From contig NZ_FZMO01000512.1 of assembly GCF_900197875.1 (NCBI RefSeq), positions 1 through 34,654 of the forward strand: a DNA stretch of 34,654 nucleotides, in the 5' to 3' direction. The stretch is from Frankia canadensis. GTDB taxonomy: Bacteria; Actinomycetota; Actinomycetes; Frankiales; Frankiaceae. Both the position numbers and the translations under genes were made by a program. Below, piece after piece: positions 29,563 to 34,654 of this stretch. Position 1 is the first letter of the stretch. The number at the start of each line of letters is the position of its first letter. The notes beneath the pieces are model-generated. The model was not told where the DNA came from, did no database searches, and was given only the letters and a program-made list of their open reading frames with translations.

Positions 29563-30030
29563 GTGCTGAGCGCTGAGGATCGCTGGGCGATCGCCGAAAC
29601 GCTGTCGCTGCACGGGCACCTCTTCGACCAGGGTCAGCTCGACCGACTCGAGGAGCTGTTCACCCCAGATGTCGTCTACGACGTCACCGATGTCGGGATG
29701 GGGATGGGAATGGGAATGTTCGTGGGGATCGACGAGATCCGTCGCGCCGGCTTGGAACTCGGGGTAGGCAACCCGATCGCTCATCACGTCACGAACGTCG
29801 TCATCACCGGCGACGACGGCGATGAGGCCACCGCCCAATCCAAGGGCTTGGCAGTCATGGCAGACGGGCGGTGTGTCAGCGCGACCTACCTCGACACTCT
29901 GAGGCGCACCGATCACGGCTGGCGCCTGCGCCATCGGGTCATCCTGGCGCGACGCACCCCGCTCAACGGCGCGTACCTCGCAAACGCGTACCTGGCAGAC
30001 CCGGACAGCGACGCGCCGGAGCCGCAGTGA
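29563..30030 (+). CDS. SnoaL-like (NTF2-fold) protein
   Basis: 155 residues. The N-terminal helix and strand pattern (EDRWAIAETLSLHGHLFDQG, LEELFTPDVVYDVTD) and the later HHVTNVVIT and DTLRRTDHGWRLRHRVILAR match the SnoaL_4 group of NTF2-fold proteins, which includes cyclases, dehydratases and hydroxylase subunits. A run of four GM dipeptides (VGMGMGMGM, from GGGATG-type repeats) lies about residue 46. GTG 29563 follows AAAGGAG by five bases. The gene is divergent from the TetR gene and probably induced by its ligand. The exact reaction is unknown. Confidence 0.88.
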   Translation: MLSAEDRWAIAETLSLHGHLFDQGQLDRLEELFTPDVVYDVTDVGMGMGMGMFVGIDEIRRAGLELGVGNPIAHHVTNVVITGDDGDEATAQSKGLAVMADGRCVSATYLDTLRRTDHGWRLRHRVILARRTPLNGAYLANAYLADPDSDAPEPQ

Positions 30031-30107
30031 CTCCGCGGCGAACACCCTCGTCTGTGCTGCCTGCACGCTCGACACCGACGATGGTGTCTTGCTGAGGGGC
30101 TGGTGAA

Positions 30108-30359
30108 CGCATCTTGTCGATGCCGACCCGCTCGACGTCGCCCACCGTCATGACCGGCGTGCCCCGCGCCCGGCCGACCTTCACCCCGGCCCGGGGCGCC
30201 TGCCAGCCGCCGATGCCGATCTGGACCAGGTTCGTGGCCGGCGCGTTCGGGATGTTCGTCGCGTGGAACCAGGGCGTCGTGTGCATCCGCTCGTCCAGGT
30301 CGAGCTCCTGGGTGTCGACGTGCCGGTACAGCCTGCCCTCGGCCCGCTGGGCCCAGGCC
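30108..30359 (-). pseudogene. unidentified gene fragment
   Basis: On the minus strand a well-formed segment reads AEGRLYRHVDTQELDLDERM, HTTPWFHATNIPNAPATNLV and QIGIGGWQAPRAGVKVG, ending about VGDVERVGIDKMR. Third positions are strongly G/C, unlike the bases on either side, and both ends are broken: no start, and the stop is reached only after unrelated sequence. I do not recognise the family. It is probably the surviving middle of a deleted gene. Confidence 0.55.
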
Positions 30360-30360
30360 C

Positions 30361-30474
30361 GGCGGACATCAGCGCGACCAGGACCTGGCCGACGAACACC
30401 GCCGGCCAGGTCCAGAAGAATCCCGGCCCGCCGACGCTGAAGCCGAAGGCGTGTTCGCCGCCGCCTCGCCACTG
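30361..30474 (-). pseudogene. fragment of an APC-type permease
   Basis: In another frame just upstream of the previous fragment the minus strand reads QWRGGGEHAFGFSVGGPGFF then WTWPAVFVGQVLVALMSA, which looks like the first membrane helices of an amino-acid/APC superfamily permease. About 38 residues survive; the remainder is absent and the frame runs into the unidentified fragment. Together they indicate repeated deletions between the SnoaL-like gene and the NB-ARC gene. Confidence 0.55.
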
Positions 30475-30591
30475 GTCGACGGGCCAGGTCGCCGAGCGGA
30501 TCGTCGAGCCGGGTCACGCGGCCACCGGGCGGGGGAGGCTGTCGACTACCTTGTGTGGGCGAACATGCACAGGTGGATCGGAGGGCCGGGG

Positions 30592-33500
30592 ATGAACGGG
30601 ATCGACACCGCGGTCGGAGCGGTCTTCACCTGGATGGTGCGCCAGGAGCGCCACGTCGGCGAGCAGGCGCACGCGGACACCGACCGGATCGTCGCCCCGG
30701 CTCTCGGCCGCGTCCACGACCTGGTCCGCGAGGCGCTGGGCGAGGACGACCCGGTGCTGGCCCGGGTGCGCCAGGAAGCCCGCGACGGCCGGGAGCAGCC
30801 CACCGACCGCACCCGCCGGCGACTGCGGCTGGCTCTGGAGGAGGCCGCCGACCAGGATCCGGTCCTCGCCGCCGCGCTGGCTCGGGCGGCCGTCGACGTG
30901 GGCCGCGCGCGGCGGCAGGCCGGCGGGCGCGGCCTGATCGGGAGCCTGTTCCACGGACCCACCGCCGTGCAGATGGGCGACCGCAACAACCAGCACGTTC
31001 ACGTTCACCTCCCGGCGGCGCGGCCGGCAGTGGAGTGGCCGGTGAGGGTGGGGAACGTGCCGCCGGTCGCCGGCCTCTTCCACCCTCGTGCCGCCGTCGA
31101 TCAGCTGGCACGCGCGGCGGTCGGCGCAGGCACGTGCCAGGTTCTGACCGGCATGGGCGGGGTCGGCAAGACCCAGCTCGCAGCCCACCACGCCGACCAG
31201 GTCTGGAAATCCGGGCGGGTGGACGCACTCGTGTGGGTGACCGCGGCCCACCGCGAGCAGATCCTCACCGGCTACGCCGAGGCCGCCGAGGCCCTGTTCG
31301 GCGCCGACCCGGCTGATCCGCGGGCAGCCGCCCGGAAGCTGCTGGACTGGCTGGTGCGCACCGAGGAGCGCTGGATGATCGTCCTTGACGACGTCGCCGA
31401 CCCCGCCGACCTGACCGGTCTGTGGCCGCCCGACACCGCGGCCGGGCAGGTGCTGATCACCACCCGGCGTCGCGACGCGGCGTTGACCGGCTCCGGCCGG
31501 GTCCGGGTCGACCTCGGCCTGTTCACCCCAGCCGAGGCGCAGGCCTATGTCACAGCGGCGCTGGCCGCGCACGGTCGCACCGATGACCCCGGGCAGATCC
31601 AGGGGCTGGCGGCGGACCTGAACCACCTGCCGCTGGCGTTGGCGCAGGCGGCCGCCTACCTCGCGGACTCCGCGCATCTCGACTGCGCCGCCTACCGCGC
31701 CCGCCTTGCCGACCAGGCCAGAACGCTGGACCAGCTGGCCCCGCACAGCCTGCCGGACAGTCAGCTCGCCCCGGTGGCGGCGGCCTGGGCCCTGTCCATC
31801 GACCGCGCCAACACCCTGCGCCCACGCGGCCTGGCCGGTCCTCTCCTCGAGCTGGCCGCGGTGCTGGACCCCAACGGCATTCCCACGCAGGTGCTCACCA
31901 GCCCGCCGGCCCGGACCTACCTGGCCGCACACCGCCGCCCGCCTGGCGACGACGGAGGCGATGCGGCGGGGGACCACCTGCCGGTGGACGCGCAGGACGC
32001 CGCGGACGCGGTTGCCTGCCTGTGCCTGCTCAGCCTCGCCGAGCACACCCCCACCCCCGGCGGGGGGCTGCTACGCGTGCATCAACTGATCCAACGCGCC
32101 GTGCGTGACCGGCTCGCCCCCGACCGGCTGGCCGAGGTGGCCCGGGTGGCGGGCGACGGGCTGCTCGCCGTCTGGCCGCGGGTGGAGTCCGACCCGGGGC
32201 ATGCGCAGATCCTGCGGGCCAACACCAACGCCGTGCACACCACCGCCGCCCAGGGGCTGTGGAACCCCGGCGTGCACCCGGTGCTCTTTCACGCCGGCAC
32301 CAGTCTTGGCCAGAGCGGCCTGGCCACCACCGCCGCCGGATACTTCGACCGGCTGTGTGCCACCGCCCGGCGGACCCTCGGGCCCGACCACCCCGACACG
32401 CTCGCCAGCCGTCACAACCTGGCCTCCTGGCGGGGGCAGGCCGGGGACGCCGCCGCGGCCGCGGTCGCCTTCGACCGCCTGCTCGCCGACTGTCTGCGCG
32501 TTCTCGGCCCCGACCATCCCCACACCCTGACCGCCCGCCACAACCTGGCCTTCATGCGGGGGCGGGCGGGGGACGCCGCCGGCGCCGCGGCCGCGTTCCA
32601 GGCCCTGCTCGCCGACCGGCTGCGCCTTCTCGGCCCCGAGCATCCCGACACCCTGGCCGCGCGGGGCAACCTGGCGCGCTCGCGGGGGGAATCGGGGGAT
32701 GTGGCCGGGGCGGTAGCGGCGTCCGCCACCCTGCTGGCCGACCGGCTGCGCCTTCTTGGGCCGGACCACCCCGCCACCCTGATCACCCGCCATGAGCTGG
32801 CCCACTGGCGGGGGCAGGCCGGAGACAGCGCCGGGGCGGCCGCCGCGCTCACCACCATCCTGGCCGACCAGCTGCGGATTCTCGGCGCCGACCATCCCCA
32901 CACGCTGACCACTCGCCATGAGCTGGCCCACTGGCGGGGGCGCGCGGGGGACGCGACCGGGGCGGCGGCCGCGTTCGACCGGCTGCTCGCCGACCGGCTG
33001 CGAATCCTCGGTCCCGACCACCCCGACATCGTGAGCACCCGCGCCGGTCAGGCCCGCTGGCGAGGCGAGGCGGGAGACGCCGCCGGGGCGGCGGCGGCCA
33101 CGCAGACACTGCTCGCCGACCAGCTGCGGACTCTCGGTCCCGAGCACCCCGACACCCTCACCACCCGCCACAACCGGGCCTACTGGCAGGGGGAGCAGGG
33201 GGATGCGGCCGGGGCGGTGGCCGCGTTCGAGGCCCTGCTCGCCGACCGGCTGCGGATCCTTGGCCCCGACCACCCCGACACCCTGACCACCCGCCATGAG
33301 CTGGCCCGCTGGCGGGGCACGTCGGGGGACGCGGCCGGGGCGGTGGCCGCGTTCGAGGCCCTGCTCGCCGACCAGCTGCGGATCCTCGGTCCCGATCACT
33401 CCGACACGCTGACCACCCGCCACCACCTGTGCCGTTGGCTGGGTCAGGCAGGCGACGCCGCCGGGGCGGCAGCGGCCACCGAGACGCTGCTCGCCGACCG

Positions 33501-33711
33501 ACGCCGGATTCTGGGCCCCGACCATCCCGACACCCTGATGATGCGGGGCAACCTGGCCGCCTTCTACTGGCAGGCGGGGCGCGCCGCGGAGGCGATGACC
33601 CTGCTGGAACGGGTGATCACCGACTTCACCCGGGTGCTGGGCGCGGAGCATCCGAACACCGTGGCGATCGCTGGCGTGCTGCACAGATGGCAGGCCGACA
33701 CCAGGTCCTGA
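30592..33711 (+). CDS. NB-ARC/TPR NLR-like protein with amyloid motif
   Basis: 1039 residues. Order: helical N-terminal domain (1-115; hydrophobic first helix GIDTAVGAVFTWMV); RHIM/PP-like motif at 120-138 (GPTAVQMGDRNNQHVHV, core V126-Q-M-G129); NB-ARC ATPase with Walker A GMGGVGKT (187-194), Walker B WMIVLDDV (about 260-267), VLITTRR (about 286-292), a GLPLA-like HLPLALAQA (about 344) and VHQLIQRAVRDRL (about 494); then ten full and one partial 42-residue TPR units (594 to the end). STAND proteins of this layout act as signal-gated ATPase switches: repeats sense, the N-terminus signals. ATG 30592 follows GGAGGG; an in-frame start at 30451 adds remnant sequence. Paired with the effector-like gene at 33903. 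Probably cytoplasmic immunity or cell-death sensor (inference). Confidence 0.93.
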   Translation: MNGIDTAVGAVFTWMVRQERHVGEQAHADTDRIVAPALGRVHDLVREALGEDDPVLARVRQEARDGREQPTDRTRRRLRLALEEAADQDPVLAAALARAAVDVGRARRQAGGRGLIGSLFHGPTAVQMGDRNNQHVHVHLPAARPAVEWPVRVGNVPPVAGLFHPRAAVDQLARAAVGAGTCQVLTGMGGVGKTQLAAHHADQVWKSGRVDALVWVTAAHREQILTGYAEAAEALFGADPADPRAAARKLLDWLVRTEERWMIVLDDVADPADLTGLWPPDTAAGQVLITTRRRDAALTGSGRVRVDLGLFTPAEAQAYVTAALAAHGRTDDPGQIQGLAADLNHLPLALAQAAAYLADSAHLDCAAYRARLADQARTLDQLAPHSLPDSQLAPVAAAWALSIDRANTLRPRGLAGPLLELAAVLDPNGIPTQVLTSPPARTYLAAHRRPPGDDGGDAAGDHLPVDAQDAADAVACLCLLSLAEHTPTPGGGLLRVHQLIQRAVRDRLAPDRLAEVARVAGDGLLAVWPRVESDPGHAQILRANTNAVHTTAAQGLWNPGVHPVLFHAGTSLGQSGLATTAAGYFDRLCATARRTLGPDHPDTLASRHNLASWRGQAGDAAAAAVAFDRLLADCLRVLGPDHPHTLTARHNLAFMRGRAGDAAGAAAAFQALLADRLRLLGPEHPDTLAARGNLARSRGESGDVAGAVAASATLLADRLRLLGPDHPATLITRHELAHWRGQAGDSAGAAAALTTILADQLRILGADHPHTLTTRHELAHWRGRAGDATGAAAAFDRLLADRLRILGPDHPDIVSTRAGQARWRGEAGDAAGAAAATQTLLADQLRTLGPEHPDTLTTRHNRAYWQGEQGDAAGAVAAFEALLADRLRILGPDHPDTLTTRHELARWRGTSGDAAGAVAAFEALLADQLRILGPDHSDTLTTRHHLCRWLGQAGDAAGAAAATETLLADRRRILGPDHPDTLMMRGNLAAFYWQAGRAAEAMTLLERVITDFTRVLGAEHPNTVAIAGVLHRWQADTRS
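32371..33710. repeat. 126-bp tandem repeats encoding TPR units
   Basis: Ten complete 126-bp units start at 32371 and recur exactly every 126 bases to 33630, with a partial eleventh from 33631. Each encodes the 42-residue pattern RxLGPDHPDTLTTRHELAxW followed by RGxAGDAAGAAAAFxxLLADxL. Units are highly alike at the DNA level, especially those between 33000 and 33500, which points to recent duplication or gene conversion. This kinesin-light-chain-like TPR type binds peptides or proteins in other families. Confidence 0.95.
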
Positions 33712-33733
33712 GCGGACGACCACTCTGGTGCGG

Positions 33734-33764
33734 CGTGGCGCACGAGGGGTGCCGGTGCGCCACG
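33734..33764 (+). terminator. strong hairpin after the NB-ARC gene
   Basis: CGTGGCGCAC (33734-33743) and GTGCGCCACG (33755-33764) form a perfect 10-bp stem with an 11-base loop, 22 bases after the stop. There is no clear U-run, so it may be an attenuator or processing/stabilising hairpin that lowers expression of the effector gene rather than a complete terminator. Confidence 0.6.
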
Positions 33765-33832
33765 GTTCGTCCGACGTGGACGACATCGGGCCGTCCGCAT
33801 CGCCGCAGTGGGGAGACGCGCGGAATACTGGT

Positions 33833-33872
33833 GCGCACAGTGCCGGCGACGAGCGCACAGTGCCGGCGACGA
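33833..33872. repeat. 20-bp tandem repeat upstream of the effector-like gene
   Basis: GCGCACAGTGCCGGCGACGA occurs twice back to back (33833-33852, 33853-33872), ending 30 bases before the GTG of the small gene. It may affect spacing of a promoter or operator for the effector. Confidence 0.9.
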
Positions 33873-33902
33873 CGCGCGGAGACGCAGGTTCGGGGAGTGA
33901 GC

Positions 33903-34325
33903 GTGACCGGGATCGAGATTGCGGTCGGTGTGGTGTTCGCCTGGGCCGTGCGCAGGGCGCGCCGGGTCGGGGAGCGGATGGAGGAGGAGACCGGCCGGAT
34001 CGTCGACGCCGGTCTCGACCGCGTGCACGACCTCGTCAGCCAGGCACTCGGGGAGGACGACCCCGTCCTCGCCCACGTCGAGGAGGAAGCGCAGGCCGGC
34101 GCCGGGGAACTGTCCGAGCGCACCCGTCAGCGTCTCAGCCTGGCACTGGAGGATGCCGCCGATCGTGATCGGGCCTTCGCCGCCGCGCTGGCCCAGGCCG
34201 TCGCCGTCGCGCAGTCCGCCGACCAGCAGGCCGGCGGGCATGTCCTGAGCGGCAACACGTTCGCCGGACCGACCGCGATCCAGGTCGGTGACCACACCAC
34301 ACAGACGATCACCTTCGGTGCCTGA
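33903..34325 (+). CDS. small helical protein with C-terminal RHIM/PP-like amyloid motif, putative effector
   Basis: 140 residues, aligning without gaps to residues 1-140 of the NB-ARC/TPR protein (75 of 140 identical by hand count). A hydrophobic first helix (IEIAVGVVFAWAV, residues 4-16) precedes charged helices (GRIVDAGLDRVHDLVSQALG, ERTRQRLSLALEDAADRDRA) and a flexible QQAGGHVLSGNTF. The C-terminus is the motif GPTAIQVGDHTTQTITF (122-138), core I126-Q-V-G129. Bacterial Bell-type and fungal HeLo-type effectors have this plan: membrane-active helices with an amyloid tail triggered by a matching NLR. GTG 33903 follows GGGGAG by five bases. Its presence behind the NLR with the hairpin between suggests a sensor-effector pair. 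Confidence 0.9.
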   Translation: MTGIEIAVGVVFAWAVRRARRVGERMEEETGRIVDAGLDRVHDLVSQALGEDDPVLAHVEEEAQAGAGELSERTRQRLSLALEDAADRDRAFAAALAQAVAVAQSADQQAGGHVLSGNTFAGPTAIQVGDHTTQTITFGA

Positions 34326-34365
34326 CCGACCGGCGCTCAGCGAGTGACGCCAGCACCCGGTGCGC

Positions 34366-34394
34366 GGTATGGCGATCCCGCCGACCGCCATACC
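34366..34394 (+). terminator. hairpin after the effector-like gene
   Basis: GGTATGGCG (34366-34374) and CGCCATACC (34386-34394) form a perfect 9-bp stem with an 11-base loop, 40 bases past the stop; GCCATACCG-like units repeat just after. No U-run is visible, as is usual in high-GC actinobacteria. It probably ends the NLR-effector transcript. Confidence 0.55.
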
Positions 34395-34557
34395 GGCCAT
34401 ACCGGCCAGACCGCCATCGTGCCCGTCCCGCTGACCGCCCGGGGACGACCCGGCTGTGTTGCTGCCTGCCGGGGGTGGGTTTCTCCGCGCGGTGGCGGGA
34501 GTGGCGGGTGCGGTGGGCCAGCGGGCGGAGTGCAGCAGAGTGGCAGCAGAGAGCGCG

Positions 34558-34654
34558 TGAAACTGGTAGCGGCACCTGTAGGATGATGGTATCCGGCTGC
34601 GTGTGGTGCCGGTAGCCATCGATTGCTGTCCAGGTCGGAGGGGTTGTGGAGAGT
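34558..34654 (+). promoter_or_regulatory. possible promoter and start of a gene leaving the window
   Basis: TGAAAC (34558-34563) and TAGGAT (34579-34584), 15 bases apart, form a weak -35/-10 pair. At the very end GGAGGGG (34637-34643) precedes GTG 34646, which could begin a gene running off the right edge. The rest of 34326-34654 shows nothing coding-like apart from the hairpin. Confidence 0.3.

Noticed and set aside
30451-30591. 47-residue N-terminal extension of the NB-ARC protein
   Set aside because: It is antisense to the permease remnant and lacks a ribosome site, while ATG 30592 has GGAGGG and aligns exactly with the start of the paralogous small protein.
32071-33858. 595-codon minus-strand ORF opposite the TPR repeats
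   Set aside because: Its apparent repeats (QGVGVVGTEDPQ-like) are simply the antisense reading of the 126-bp TPR units.
1-34654. tRNA, rRNA or riboswitch genes
   Set aside because: No stretch with a tRNA T-loop and matching acceptor stem, nor any rRNA-like conserved segment, was recognised in intergenic sequence; a covariance-model scan was not possible here.

Overview
The window is very GC-rich with strong G/C at third codon positions, frequent GTG starts and actinobacterial families (tandem universal stress proteins with a DUF1876 protein, many TetR/GntR regulators, CoA-thioester catabolism, an NB-ARC/TPR protein). This suggests a large-genome soil or plant-associated actinobacterium, possibly Frankia-like; the genus is an inference. 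No rRNA, tRNA, CRISPR array or intact insertion sequence was seen.

Layout. 0-3.3 kb: a DUF2231-Rieske membrane protein, and an NAD(P)-dependent epimerase divergent from a TetR gene with clear palindromic operators, followed by a small LysM-like ORF. 3.3-7.4 kb: two divergent c-di-GMP-related genes (degenerate GGDEF-EAL-GAF-GAF; GAF-EAL with an EGL variant). 7.6-12.3 kb: hypF, a DUF1876 protein and one single-domain plus one two-domain universal stress protein, with an AMIN-like gene remnant between them. 12.3-16.4 kb: a decayed intergenic stretch, a DUF1338/HglS-type 2-oxoadipate dioxygenase/decarboxylase and an M13 metallopeptidase. 16.6-23.2 kb: an acyl-CoA catabolic block of fused acyl-CoA dehydrogenase, enoyl-CoA hydratase, TesB thioesterase and a doubled FadR-type GntR regulator. 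Two genes of this block are decayed: an SDR reduced to its two ends, and the C-terminal part of an LLM-class F420 oxidoreductase. 23.5-30 kb: an acyltransferase-3 membrane protein, a histidine phosphatase, a TetR scrap, a Ham1/RdgB pyrophosphatase, a TetR/CaiB divergent pair, an HTH remnant and a TetR/SnoaL-like divergent pair. 30.1-30.5 kb is a small graveyard of broken genes.

30.6-34.3 kb holds the most interesting locus. A 1039-residue protein is built as helical N-terminal domain, RHIM/PP-like amyloid motif (GPTAVQMGD), NB-ARC ATPase and eleven 42-residue TPR units. It is followed by a 140-residue protein that aligns without gaps to the first 140 residues of the large protein (about 54% identical by hand count) and ends in the matching motif (GPTAIQVGD). 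This is the architecture expected of an NLR-like sensor and a cell-killing effector that communicate by amyloid templating. A hairpin and a tandem repeat lie between the two genes.

Recurring themes are divergent regulator/enzyme pairs with readable operators, short in-frame tandem duplications (15-20 bp units) inside proteins, and many small gene remnants between intact genes.
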